A DNA stretch of 40,000 nucleotides from Chromera velia (GCA_018398765.1 JAHBMJ010005840.1:13106-53105), one strand, 5' to 3'. Shown: positions 20,557 through 32,400, counted from the stretch's first letter. Translations and numbers: made by a program. The notes: generated by a model not told the origin, from the letters alone.

Positions 20557-20658
20557 CGCGGTTCCCCCCTTTCTTCAAGGTTTTACAACCGCGGCGCGCC
20601 GCGGTGCGCCTTCGGGCGCTCCGCGGCACCGCGGCGTTTGACCGCAAACGCCGCGGTG
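20557..20658. repeat. Cluster of nested GC-rich hairpins
   Basis: Within about 100 bases there are four structures. GCCGCGGTT and AACCGCGGC are paired across a 23-base loop. ACCGCGGCGCGCCGCGGT (20588-20605) is an 18-bp perfect palindrome. GCGCC-TTCG-GGCGC is a stem with a UUCG tetraloop. The fourth is a perfect 14-bp stem (20627-20640 with 20645-20658) around a 4-base loop. Together they would form a strong cruciform or a compact structured RNA. Confidence 0.85.
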
Positions 20659-21051
20659 TCTAGAAAGCCTGCCCGCACCCCCGCCCTCCGGGGCCACCTA
20701 TAGCTATACCTGTAGCTCTAAGCTCTTGCGTGCGTCGATTTGTGCAGAAGCCGATTAATCGGCTCTATAGCTGTGAGTTGAGCATGCAAAGTGGATCTAT
20801 AATATTTGTGGCAGCACGCATGGGAGTTAAATGTGGAAACATTGCATGTGGAAACCCTCTTGATGATAGTCTCCACGTACACCAATCTAGCTGACGTGCG
20901 ATGGTGATTGATCCAATTCCGTATTAACAAAAGTCTGTCTTCAAAAGATCTAACTGAGACCTTTGATCTGACGCCTCTGTGCAAGCATTGAAGAAGCTTT
21001 GATTGTAGAAATCAAACAACCCCTTTCAGAGCAAACAACTGAGCGAACAAA
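20659..21051 (+). other. Upstream region of SAR1
   Basis: It contains a 16-bp palindrome, AGCCGATTAATCGGCT (20749-20764). The region immediately before the ATG is A-rich (GAGCGAACAAA). No TATA box is clear. Confidence 0.3.
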
Positions 21052-21645
21052 ATGTTTGGCGCCTTCCAGTGGTTCTGGGATATTTTAGACTGGCTTGGGC
21101 TCTCTCACAAGTCGGCCAAGATTTTGTTCCTGGGTCTCGATAACGCGGGGAAGACGACTTTGCTGTCAATGTTGAAGGATGACAAAGTGCAACAACACGT
21201 CCCAACAACGCACCCGCACTGTGAAGAACTCGTGATCGGCAAGATGAAATTTCGGACATTCGACTTGGGAGGTCACGAGACTGCGCGCAGGATCTGGAGG
21301 GACTACTTCCCTTCTGTCGGTGCGATCGTCTTTCTTGTAGATTCCACTGACAGAGAGCGGTTCGAGGAGGCGAGTGAGGAACTGTCCCTCCTGCTGGATA
21401 CTCCTGAGCTCTCTGAAGTGCCTTTCATTGTCCTTGGGAACAAGATTGATGATCCGAGAGCAGTCTCGGAGGATGAATTGAAGTACAAACTGGATCTGTA
21501 CAGACACATCCCTTTTGAATTCGGGAGTAAGGGGAAGGACAAGTACCGACAAGGTGTGCGTCCTGTGGGGGTGTTCATGTGTTCAGTGATCAGAAAGATG
21601 GGCTATGTAGAAGCATTCCGGTGGCTTTCCAAGTTTTTGAGCTGA
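21052..21645 (+). CDS. SAR1: Sar1-type small GTPase (COPII coat initiation)
   Basis: A single 197-codon exon. Sar1 is the Arf-family GTPase that, once loaded with GTP by Sec12, inserts its N-terminal amphipathic helix into the ER membrane and recruits Sec23/24 to build COPII vesicles. The Trp/Phe-rich N-terminus is present (residues 2-15). The P-loop is GLDNAGKTT (28-36). Switch II is DLGGHE (71-76), with the catalytic His at 75 where Ras has Gln. The guanine motif is NKID (130-133) and the G5 motif is CSV (177-179). The characteristic Sar1 ending [14 protein letters not shown] is intact. There is no N-terminal myristoylation Gly2, as expected for Sar1 rather than Arf. Length equals that of the family. 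The lack of introns contrasts with the large gene at 27312. Confidence 0.97.
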   Translation: MFGAFQWFWDILDWLGLSHKSAKILFLGLDNAGKTTLLSMLKDDKVQQHVPTTHPHCEELVIGKMKFRTFDLGGHETARRIWRDYFPSVGAIVFLVDSTDRERFEEASEELSLLLDTPELSEVPFIVLGNKIDDPRAVSEDELKYKLDLYRHIPFEFGSKGKDKYRQGVRPVGVFMCSVIRKMGYVEAFRWLSKFLS

Positions 21646-23146
21646 TCGTTGTAAGGCAGCTCACCATGGGTGCTCGGGACGAGAGCAGTGTCCTGTCTGC
21701 TCTCTTTGTCTTTGGTGTAACTTCGGTTGGCTTTCTTCAAATAGGGATTTGTGCCTCTCTCTGCTTCTGTTTCTGATTCTCTCTTCTCTCAAATGGTAGA
21801 CGAAGGAGGGGGGTTCATTCGTGAATGCGCAACATGAAGAATGAATAAACGAAAAAAGGAGGGAAGAAACGAAGAGGACAGAAGCAAACAGTGATGCATG
21901 GAAAGAAAGGAAGTAAGGAAGGAAGGAAAGAAGGAAGGAAGGAAGGGATGGAGGGAGGGAGAGACGGAGAGAGAGGGAGAGAGGAGAAGGGGGAGAGATG
22001 GAGCGAAGAAAAGAAGGAAGGGCAATGGGTGTACTCTCAGCTGCCTCAGCCTGCCTCCTTCGAGACTTCACGAATTTTTCCGAAGTCTCGCTGCCTTTCT
22101 GCCTTTCGTTCTGACAGCGAATTGCACTCTGTATGTGCAAGATCATGAGTCCACGTTCATGAGCGTCTGTCTTTATGTATGCATGCCTGAGAGTTTACGT
22201 ATTGGTTTGTGCGAGTCCAGTTGATTCAAGATATGAACGGACATCAAAGAAATTCGGCATTTCCATTTATGCAGAAAGCTCTGATGTTTTCATTGTGCAA
22301 TAGCGTGGGACCGAAGTTACTTGAGGTTCACTCGGGACCATCAGGGGCGGTATCTAGAATGAAGTGGTTTTCTGACAACGAATGAAGGGGGGCTAAGACA
22401 AGGCGACTTTGCTAGTAATTGCTAGTGACTTTGTCTTTCTGCATGTCATTGAGTCTTTGTTTAAAGGACAGTGTGTTTAAGAACTCCGTAACTTAAATTA
22501 TTTTGCCACCTCTTTATTTATTTCTGTTTTGATTAAGGACATCCCTATCCTACCGCTGCTAGTACCGCATACTAGCCTATCCCATTTGGACCGTGGCCAT
22601 TTCGCGTATATATACTTATACATACTGACATGATACCATACCTACTAGTAAGCAATTAATTTATATAGAAGGTACCGATATTACCATACAAGTTGTGCAC
22701 TGTAAAAGTTTGTTATCGATTATAACTTTACTAAATAGTTTGCTTATAGTATTATAATTATTATCCCTGCTTTATACCCTATCTTGAATGCTCATAGATT
22801 AACTGCCCTTTGCCATTAGGACATGATGGCTGGCGGGTTCAGTCACCTCATCATCATCATCTGATCATCATCATAATCATCCATCTAGCTCTGGATATGG
22901 ATGACGATGGCGCATCATAGTCATAGTCATAGTACTATAATAGTAGTAATCATAACTATCGTTTCTACTCAATGTGCTGAATAAGGCATGCACTTTAACA
23001 ATTCGAACCTCCACACTGAAGCTGTTTCGTCTTAGGATGATTAACATTGATTATCGTCTAAAAGAAAAAATGGCGACAGTGTCCTAAAGCACCAATAAAT
23101 CACTTATCACTTATCACTTTGTCTCCATTTAAATTATTTGTCTAAC
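21646..23146. other. Intergenic; purine tract and ATC repeats, no gene seen
   Basis: A strand-asymmetric GGAA/GAGA tract covers 21898-22015. CAT/ATC trinucleotides are frequent at 22849-22885, and TCATAG repeats at 22916-22936. From 22480 the DNA is A/T-rich with no coding signal. The first few hundred bases presumably include the SAR1 3' UTR. Confidence 0.5.
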
Positions 23147-23159
23147 TAACCGACTCTAT

Positions 23160-24050
23160 ATAGTGGCGTTAGCCGTAACTAATATAACTGTGTTACATAT
23201 ACATGGCTCGAAGGGCCATGTTACGTTTTATGTGGTGCGTAATATAAACTGAAATATAAATATTACGGTTAAGGGCGTAAATTATGCAAAGTTACTAGGC
23301 AAAGTTATCCTTAGGTAGGTAGGAAAGCACCTGAACAACAAACGTTAACTATAAAGTTGTATCAACTGATTGTAAACTGATTGATAACGATAATTTAGAA
23401 ATACAGATTTGATGCAGCAATCGTTCTTCATATAATGTTTGAGTTTAACAGAGCCTCATCAATCGTTCTTACTATAGCAATTGAGGGCTGATCGGGGCTG
23501 ATTCGTTTCATTCGAAGCTTAGACATTTGTTGAAGTCGTGTGATAACAATGATAGCGGGCATTTTCAAGTTTTGTCATCAATCTGATTCAGTAGATCTCC
23601 AGACTGACGTAGTAGTCTCAATTTATCCTTCTTTTTTCCCTGTTTTGAAGTCTTCCACTCTCTCTGCTTCCTCCTCTCCCCCCTCTTAATAGCCCATATG
23701 CAGCTCCTCTCCCCCCTCCTCTTCCTGGTTCTAAGGCCGGGATCTTTGGAGGTGGAGCTCTTCTAGGTTCCCTTCTCAAGCCAAGAAAGAAGGGATAGAT
23801 TAGCTGTTAGCCAGGAGCTTGGCCACTTGATTATCTCAGTGAAGTTACTGCCGCGATCGACACCATGACGCGCGCAATGACAGCCGTGTGCGGGGGACTA
23901 TAGGCCTTAAAATCTTAAAGTTACGTTTTAATTTAACGTAAGATATAGACCTATTTCAAGAAAACGTGAAGTTACGTTTTTTTTGTAACTAATTTTACCG
24001 TGACTATTCAGATCGTTCCTCTATTCCTACATTACAGCTAACGCCACTAT
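23160..24050. mobile_element. 891-bp TIR element (MITE-like) with 12-bp flanking direct repeat
   Basis: ATAGTGGCGTTAGC at 23160-23173 is matched exactly by its reverse complement at 24037-24050. The similarity continues a few bases inward (CGTAA against TGTAA). Outside each end, one base away, lies the same 12-mer TAACCGACTCTA in direct orientation (23147-23158 and 24052-24063). This is the structure of a DNA transposon with terminal inverted repeats and a target-site duplication. The interior has no transposase and contains several GTTACGTTTTA words and a CT-rich block at 23625-23740. It is therefore non-autonomous. A duplication of about 12 bases is longer than the 2-9 bases of most superfamilies. 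Confidence 0.8.
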
Positions 24051-24344
24051 GTAACCGACTCTAACGTCTTTTATAGAGCATGTAAAGGCAAATACAAACT
24101 CTAACAAAATTCACTATCAAATTTCTAGCAGAAAAATGTCAAATCTAGTTATCAAAAATGAATAGTCCTAGGAATAGTCTAGAATAGAATCATGAAACAT
24201 GTATTCTCCAAAAAAAGTAAACTCAATAATTTTGATTATACTTTGTGAAGACAAATGGAATACTTGAACATTCATATTTAGCGCTAGATTTAGGTTTATT
24301 TAGGTTTAATTTACCGTTAAACGCTCATTTATAGGCTGCAAGCG

Positions 24345-24552
24345 ATGGTGAATGATGATTTAAGTTATGATGAAGACTCGATCGATTATTTCAAATCGTG
24401 TCAAATAAAAGCAACAGGAGGAGCAAGGCAAGCAAAAAGAGATATAAATAAATTTGGTTGCAACAGTTCAAGGGGCAAGAAAACAATGGGCATATTTATC
24501 ACAGGACCTGACACAGCTAGTGACATACAGCGGTGGATAAAAGAACAGGTAA
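24345..24552 (+). other. Possible coding exon of an unknown gene
   Basis: A 71-codon frame starts with ATG. Just before its stop it meets CAG|GTAAGG (24547-24554), a near-consensus splice donor. The peptide has an acidic start, a basic middle (KKTMGIFITGP) and an amphipathic end (DIQRWIKEQ), which looks less random than neighbouring short frames. No following exon could be linked across the microsatellites, so this is weak. Confidence 0.25.
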
Positions 24553-24662
24553 GGGATTGACGTTTTGAAAAATAACAAAAAAAAAACCTGCCTTCCAGTT
24601 TATTAGCTTAACCTTCAGGCACGCATGTACGTGCACACACACTCATACAAACACACAGAGAT

Positions 24663-24663
<1 letters not shown>

Positions 24664-24700
<37 letters not shown>

Positions 24701-24717
24701 ACACAGCCCCCTCCCCA

Positions 24718-24748
<31 letters not shown>

Positions 24749-24865
24749 CACGCACATACGCAGACAGACACATAATCACACACAACCATGCACATAGCCA
24801 CGCTAAAGAGTATCTTCTTCCGCCCCGCCTCTCTTTCACGCACGCACACACACCCACACACGCAC

Positions 24866-24904
<39 letters not shown>

Positions 24905-24937
24905 TACATACATACATACGCACATACATCTACACAC

Positions 24938-24972
<35 letters not shown>
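24664..24972. repeat. CA, CATA and GA microsatellite block
   Basis: CA repeats run at 24664-24747 (with a short interruption) and 24838-24900, then CATA to 24919, then GA at 24944-24971. Low-complexity open frames of Thr-His on one strand and Val-Cys on the other come only from these repeats. Confidence 0.95.
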
Positions 24973-24974
<2 letters not shown>

Positions 24975-25682
24975 GAAAAAGAAGAGGAGAGAAGCAGAGA
25001 AAGAGAGAGAAGGGGACGAAGACCACCAAGAGTCCCTGTGCACTACGAAAAGATACAAAAGGACCCCAAAATTTCAGCATGAACAAAGAGTTCTCATCCT
25101 GACTAGGACACCCTCCCACAAAGATAGACACAGAAACACGCTAACTCTGAGGCAAAGATCAAAACAGAGGAGACCAACTACCATTAAACTTGGGGCACCA
25201 AACAAAGACATCTGATTCATTCAAACATAGACGGGTATCCATACGCGGACAAAGCCTCACTCACCTCTGCAAAGAGTGTGTGCCATAGACGAAGAGAGAT
25301 GAAGGATACCGCGACAGGGGAATGCCTCCATTGCAGGTTTGCCAACGAAAATGGACAGGCGGCATTGACAAAGGACGACGAATGGGCACAGCACGTCAGA
25401 CGCCTACACAGACGGACATGCAGAGCACATACACCGATAAAAGCGCTGAGGGGGGTCTTTGAACAAAAGGGTACTAAGGCGGAGACTAGAAGGAGTACTT
25501 GCATGCCGGCAGGGACGAATCTCTTTCCTACACGATTTCACAGTGCCCCCCTCCAATCATTGGGGCTTTCTTCGAAGCCAATCTTCGAAGGCTTTCTTCT
25601 CTTCCACTATGCCTGCATTGTCTAGTGCATTGTAAACTCCGAAGCCAAATCACAGACCATTGAGGACCCGGATATCCTCCCT
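24973..25682. other. No confident gene; weak Cys/His frame
   Basis: A + strand frame at 25278-25625 contains CLHC, then HVRRLH 17 residues later, a C2H2-like spacing. It has no ATG and no second finger. It may be an eroded transposon fragment. The remainder shows nothing. Confidence 0.3.
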
Positions 25683-26369
25683 TCAAGCCTGCAGCAGTAG
25701 AATACTTTTCTTTCTCTGTCGTTGCAAAGACCTGCAACGACGCAAAAGCAGCTCACGTCCTAATCGTTTTAGCGATTCAAAACTTTGCTCCTCCTTTGCT
25801 GCCAATTCTGCGTCTTTCGTGAGGCATTCATCCAATTCAATCAATTGACGTAAGCTTTCTCGCAAATAGTGCAGAAAGTGGCCAAACGACAAAAGCGCCA
25901 CCCCGATTGCAGATGAGGACTGCTCTCCTTCTCGAGCTGCCTGCACAGCTTCGTACAGTGCTCCAAAGCTGATGAACATGGCAGTTGACATGCCGATCAG
26001 AGGGTCGTCAATGAAGGAAGCCACGCGGTTGTATGCGACTGCTTTGATCGTGAGTCGCCAAAGTTCAGCCGGTCCGAGTTTCCGATCGCGATCGACCTTC
26101 AACCCTGCTGCGGGACTGGAGTTGCAGAAGCACGCCAAGTCACCCAGTTTGTATTCAGAAACGTCGGACTCTTCCGGAGGGGGTAACTGATCTTCTGGAA
26201 GGGAAGAGGACTCCGTGGACGACAAAAACGCAGTCCTGTGTTTGCACCCATGCTTCCAGGTTTTGCAGAACGTGCGAGGTGCAGAGAAGCTTTCCGTATG
26301 CAGAAGGAATAATGAAACCACAAGAACCGCAAGTCGCGACAGTGGAAAAAGCATCTTCCAGTTTGTCAT
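25683..26369 (-). CDS. Predicted plastid- or membrane-targeted protein, unknown function
   Basis: An intronless 228-codon frame with ATG at 26367-26369 (a second Met at codon 6 is also possible). Residues about 6-27 form a strong signal-peptide helix (LFPLSRLAVLVVSLFLL), followed by ESFSAPRTF and a Ser/Thr/Lys/Arg-rich, acid-poor stretch. That is the bipartite leader expected for import into a complex, secondarily derived plastid. The mature part has LGDLACF, a conserved-looking segment (GPAELWRLTIKAVAYN), one or two hydrophobic helices around residues 125-165 (GMSTAMFISFGAL and AIGVALLSFGHFL), and a charged coiled-coil-like C-terminus ending KKSILLLQA. I do not recognise the family. An ER or endosomal membrane protein is the alternative. 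Confidence 0.65.
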   Translation of the reverse strand: MTNWKMLFPLSRLAVLVVSLFLLHTESFSAPRTFCKTWKHGCKHRTAFLSSTESSSLPEDQLPPPEESDVSEYKLGDLACFCNSSPAAGLKVDRDRKLGPAELWRLTIKAVAYNRVASFIDDPLIGMSTAMFISFGALYEAVQAAREGEQSSSAIGVALLSFGHFLHYLRESLRQLIELDECLTKDAELAAKEEQSFESLKRLGRELLLRRCRSLQRQRKKSILLLQA

Positions 26370-27311
26370 AGGAATATTGCTTCACCTATGTATGTAAGCA
26401 ACACGTTGAATGTTGCATTGTGCGTTCTTCCCCGAAGGAGGGAGCATGCAGCAAAAAGAAATGGATTAATACCTTCTCCTCCTATCGCGCAAATCATTGG
26501 ATCAGACTGATATCCAAGTATGTGAGGGAGGGGAAAATGCGTCCATCGAGCTAGCTGTCATCCTTACAGAAAGCCTGAGAAAGGGTCCGATTTTCAATTT
26601 TTTAAGAGAACATGCATGCACTTGTTGCAAGATTCAACGTGTTGCAAGAACGAAACTATAGTTTTACCTTGCAAACTATCACGCAAGTCACGAACAACTG
26701 TTGTTTTTACATGCATGTTTTGACCCGTGGGCGTGCGCGCAGTCAATCCGAGCTATAGAGCACGCTCGCGCCATCTGACAGCAGAACTTAAAACTGCAGT
26801 CTCAGTGGATCTCAGTGGGAAGATAATTCAGAGAATTCGCTTAACCCTAGGGTTGGCCTGGTTGTTTTGAGGCAACTGCAAGGAAGTTCGTTCACATATG
26901 AGCATCGGCAAGTTTCGATTCCACATCTGCTCATGACTTTTTTACGTGCTCCAGTTTTGTCGTTTGATCTGGTGCTGAAGCTACGCCATTGTTTACCGGT
27001 ATCTTCCGCGTCTCCTCACAAAGCCCTTCTGCTATCCTGCTTGCAAGGGCCCCGAGCAGAAGCTCTGCCGCATTTTGTGTCGAGAGAATGCAGCGATTGG
27101 CCTCGAAACTGTCTTGCTAGGCTCTTTGGCTCTACACTTGCTGTCCTTCTGTTTTAGACTTTAGAGTACCCAAGCCCGAAAGTTCACGCTGACCGATCGT
27201 TCCCATATATAAGTTCCGCGAACTGCTTTCAGGAGAAGAGGAAAAGGCACAAGTCGTCAGGAGCTTGGAGGCTCAGAGAAAAGAGCAAAGCTAAGTGAGG
27301 CCAGAGTAAAG
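26370..27311. promoter_or_regulatory. Divergent intergenic region between two genes
   Basis: The region lies between a minus-strand gene and a plus-strand gene and so probably holds both promoters. TATATAAG occurs at 27206-27213, about 100 bases before the ATG at 27312, and could be a TATA-like element. Short repeats (TCTCAGTGGA twice near 26800; GTTGCAAG near 26622 and 26640) are present. A 96-codon frame at 26867-27157 lacks an ATG and is not convincing. Confidence 0.35.
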
Positions 27312-29343
27312 ATGGAGACACCCAGTGCTGCCGATCACACTCCAGTGGACGAGCTCGTGTTTGCTCTCCTGGATGCACTTAGCGATGCTGACGAGACCAT
27401 GCAAGCAAGCATCAGAGAATCCGTGTCGACGCTCTCAAATGCGAACCTCAGTCTGGTCATCAAGGCGATCTTCTCCTTCCTCCAGGTCAGCACTCCCGTC
27501 CTCGTGTTTTTCTTCCTATTGCCTCCACCTCCAGGATACTTAGGCTTTGATTCCCTTGCCGCAGGTCCGTCGAACGTCTGTTGAGCACCAGCTCTCTCTG
27601 TTAAATTTGATTCGCCAGGTTCTCGAGCAACGTCCTGTTCCCTTCGGGCCCACGGAGCCCCTCTCTGTGGAAGGCAGCCGAGAGGCAGAAAGGGCTCTGC
27701 AGGTGCGTGGCAGAGGGACAGGAAGGGAAGAGCGAGAGGACAGAGAGGAGGACGAGGGGGGAGACGAAGAGGAAGAAGATGACGAAGAATCGTCGTGGGA
27801 CGAGACAGGGAGAGACTCTTTGTCGCCCTCTCTCGCGAGGGCTGCAGCATCCTTCATGGTCACGGAGATTGTGCACATCAGCGATAGAGACGGGAACGGA
27901 AAGAACAGCCGAAGAGGGGCCCTCTCCCAGATCATCGTCTGTCTTGCCGGTCTCCATCCCGACATAACCCTTCCAGTCGTTGTCAGAGCTCTGGAGGCAC
28001 CCGTTTCTGTCCTCACTGGAGGGGGGACGTCGGGGGGTGCGGCCTCGACGTCTGCAACTCAACAGGCATCAGGTGGGCGGCTGGGCATTGTCCGTTTCTC
28101 TGCAGCTTTTCGGTTCATTTCCGAGGTTTACGGCCTCCGACTGCAAAGGTGCACTGAGTTTCTCCCTCACGAGGTTTCCTTCTGCCTTGCGCTCTACGCT
28201 GTGCCAGTGTGCGCCCGATTATGTGTATTTGTAAGGCGTTCATTGAGTGAGTGAAAGCGTGTGCATGTGCATGTGCGTGAGAGCGTGTCCTTTCCGTCCC
28301 GATGCACCTCTTCCCTCTTGTCCCTCCCTCCCTCCCTCTGTCTGTGCAGCGAAGATCTCTGCTCTCCTCGAGACTGTCAGGGAGACGGCGGCATGCCACC
28401 CTCTCTCCGTATTCCGGCATGCACGCCTGCTCCTTGCCCAGCTCCGCAGTCTGGCCTCCTTCCTGCCCATGAGGGAGCCTGCAGCTCGGTGTCTCTCGTC
28501 TGTCTCCGAGGCCGTCGGACACTCCTGCCTTGAAGTCGCGAGAGCCAGGGGGGAGACGGCAGGGGAAGGAGAGGGCATTGAGGGGATCTTGTCGAACGGG
28601 CGGAAGAGGGAAGGGAAGGACGATGCTGCGGGTCTTCTGTTTGCCCTGACCCCGTCTCCCCACTCCTGCTCTCTTGCCCCCTCACTTCTACCGCAGGAAG
28701 AGATGAAGGAACCGTTCCTGTCGATACTTGATGGATGGGCTCAGTGCAAGACCACCGCTCAAAAGGTCTACTCTCTGGAGTGTCTCGGGCACCTCTCTGC
28801 GGCCATTTCTGCCGAGCTCTTGTCGGAGAACGCTGAAGTCAGTCAGTCAGTCAGTCAGCAAGAGACGGGGATCTCATCTTGTTGCTGTGTGAAGACTGGA
28901 AGAAATGGCAGGTGCTCAGTTTGGTGCTCTCATAGACTGTGTTCCTCCCGTCTCTCTGTTTACATGGATGCAGAAACTTTTGAAGCTCTTCGGGGGATTT
29001 TGTGGACAAAAGGAGACTGCAGGGAGCGCAGTGCCCCTCCCGGTGCTCAGAGGTCTTGCGATTCTCTTGCAGGTCTGTCTGTCTGCCTCCTCTTCTCTTT
29101 CCTCCCCAACCTTCACTCTCGGCTCTTTCAGTCTGTCTGCCTGTCTCTCTCTCTCTCTGTGCGTTTGTGTCCACGTGTCTGTGTGAAGGTTTCTGTGTGT
29201 AGACAGCATGCAGGCTCCATGTCGGTGTAGTCTATTTATACGCTGTCCCCCCCCCCTGAGACACTCTCCACCGTGAGGCAATTTTGCCCATCCCCATCGG
29301 ACCAAGAGACGCGATGGCATCTTTCTCCTTCTTTGTATCTGTA

Positions 29344-29420
<77 letters not shown>

Positions 29421-32400
29421 TTCTCATGACCTCACAGAGTCTCAGCAGAGTGCGACGCGACGCCGCAGCAGCCCAGCTCCAGTCCCTTCTGACGACTCTG
29501 TTTCGAATACTGACGGGGGCCGTGAACGGTGCGGGGGACGATGGGGCCACTCCTGGGTACAGTGCAAGGTGTAGAATGGAAGTGCAGAGGAGCTTTGAGA
29601 CCCTCCTGGCGTGTCTCCCAGCAGACACCATCAAATTTGTGATCGGTGAGTCCGTGCAGACGTTTTTTTCGTGTCTGGTCGCTATTCTGTGTTGGGTTCT
29701 TTTGCTCTCCTCTCCTTGTTTCTGTTGGTGTGCAGTCCTGGAGGTTTGTCAGCCAGGGTGTCGTCACATATATATATCAACATGCGCTTCCTGCTTTTCT
29801 CCAAGGGAGTCCAGGCTGCGTTACTCTAACTTCGTCTCTTCATATAAACCCCTTCTGGCTGTGTGTGTACTCCCGTGTGTGTGTACTTTTCTTTTAGGCC
29901 GAATGAGGTCGAAGGGTGTTGACGAACGTCTGGCGGCTCTGGACGTGTGCAGACGGTCGATCGGTGAGTCCCCCGGGCATCTCCTTTTTCTCTCTCTTCT
30001 TTGCTTTGCTTGCCCTATCTTCTCTTGAGGGCTTGTTAGCGTTCTCTTTTGCCCCCTGTAAAGGGGCAGGCAGACTGTCTCCGTTTGTTGTGGTGGCGAA
30101 TTCATTTGGGTTTTGAAAAAAGCGGCATAGAGGAGATCCAGCAGGCAAAAAACAAGGAATTGCGGAGAATGGGGAGGGACGAGTCAAAAGATTCTCGAGA
30201 AGGGTGTCCCTTTATCCATCGCCAAAGATGTGTGAGAGAGAAAGTGTGGGAGAGCCGTAGGATGGATGGATGAGATAAAATGTCCATGAAGAGTTGTTGC
30301 AGTTTTTCTTCGGTGCGTGGAGTTAGGTCTCTTTCATCTGGTCATCTGTGTCCGTGTGCGCTCGATGGATGAATGCAGAGTTGGGGGGCATGAGGATGGC
30401 TCCGTTCAGGTTCCAAATTTTGAGCGAGGCTGCAGGGTTGCTTGTACAGTGGGAGAGGGAGAGGGCTCTGGATCTTGCGACGGCTCTTGCAGTACTGGAA
30501 CTTCTCCCACCTCTCTCGGCCGCCCGACTGTTGAAGGCTGAGAAGGGAGATGAGGCGCCGACGACGTTCCTCGGTGCCGCGGCGTTGCTCCTATCGGGAG
30601 GTAGCACTACGAGTGGGGTGGGGGGACTCAGAGCACTTCCCCCTCCGCAACCCGTCTCTGCGCCCTCGGAAGACTCTAGTGCACCGGGGGGTGCTGACGG
30701 TTTGAAGGCCAAACAGGGGTCCGGAAAGGAAAGCGGCAGTGGTGACGCCAGTGGTGCCTCAGATGATTTGCTCTGGCCTCTTTTTGGTCCTGCAGAGCGT
30801 GTACTCGCCCACCTTCTGCAAACCCTTCCTTGCACCCAGAAACAAAGACAGAGGGAAAGGGAGGAACGAGAGGCTGCGAGGGCACACGGAGGGGCGGGGT
30901 ATCCTTTCAGACGCGCTGCTCCGACTGGGCCTTCGTCTCGGCAGGTACATACGTTCGGACGGATTTTTGTTCTGTCCGCTTTGGTCTTTGTCAGTTTGCA
31001 GAGCGCGTCGTGTTTTTTCTTATGTGGATCGATGAGGCAGCCCTAAGTGCACTTTTACTGCCGCTTTCGCACTTTCACAGAGCTCCCATCTTCATTTATA
31101 GTTTCTTGCTGGAGTGCCATTTCAGACAAACCTCGAGTCTCTTCTGTATTGAGCACAGATCTCCTCAAAAGAGAGGTACCTGAGCGGCCGCTCAATTGAA
31201 TCAGCTAGGTGAAGTGTGGACGTGTGTAGGTTGTTTGTCAGATGTGCTGACTGAGCTGATCTCCCTCCTTCCCTCGTCCTGACTGTTTGTAGGTTCGTGA
31301 GGCGGCTGCCTTCTTCCTCACGAGAGAACTGGCCGTGACCTCCCCAGAGACTCTCTGGCGTCCTGTCCTCCGGGCCCTCCTCCAGCCAGAGATGTCAAGC
31401 GCCGCCCCGTCTCTGTGCAGGTCTCTGGTTGTGATGATTCGTCACCTGGTGGGCAGATACGGTGCTATGCGTGTGAGGGCGGCACTGAGTCTTTTCTGCC
31501 CAGAGGAGGAGGGGCAGACGAAGACGAGTGAGCAGAAAGCGGGTGGGAGTGTCTCGACGACGGCTCTCGCTCTGCCCTCGATGGCAGCTGCAGCAGCGGC
31601 AGCGAGTGGACATATCACGGGAGGGGGGGCGGAGGCAGACAGTCGTCGTGTCCCGTCCTCGTCTGATGTTCTTGCCAGACTTGTGGTGTATGCACACGAT
31701 CCGTGGGCAATTGGGGGAGGCAAGGTGGGTAGAGGAAGGGGATGGAATGGGGAGTGATCCTTGTGTGTTTCTGTATACTCCTTTCTGAACTGAAGTTTGA
31801 TGGTCCTTGCATTGCTGTTTTTTGGGATACAGGACGGACTGATCTTATGAGAGGAAGTCATCGGGTCTGTTCGCTTCTTTCGAACTCTGTTTTTTTTTTT
31901 AGGAGGACCGCTTCCCGACTTCTTTCTCTTTTTCTCTCCCCTTTCTGCAGGATCCAGCAGCGATCGCGGAGGCGCTCTGCGTCCTCGCACCGCTGATTCA
32001 TCCTTCAAGAGAAGTGAAGGCGGCCTGGATGATGCCGAGGCAACAAAAGGGGGGGAAGAGGGGCAGCACTTGCGGGAGGCAGGAGGAACAGCAAGAGGCA
32101 CTGAAGGAGGGGTGTGCAGGGGAAGAAGAGAGCAGAAGTCAACCAGCATTCGAGGGAATTTTCGACTCGGTCGGTCCGCATGCTGATTTTGTCTGTCTAC
32201 TTTCGAAACCATGAATCTGCCGACTGCTCATCTCCGTTGCAGCCCATTCCGTAATAAGAAGAATCTCTTGCCAAACCTCCAAGCTCTCCTTGGAAAGGCA
32301 CGTACTGGCTCTGCTGACCGTGCTACTTGTTTTATCTCCCTCTATACACAGATGTGTGTGTGTGTGTGTGTGTGTCTAAACCTTGAATGAATTCTCAGGA

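Noticed and set aside
24625-25215. Thr/His- and Val/Cys-rich open frames
   Set aside because: They arise from CA, TG and GA microsatellites on both strands.
26867-27157. 96-codon frame before the MROH1-like gene
   Set aside because: No ATG, and it lies in the probable promoter region.
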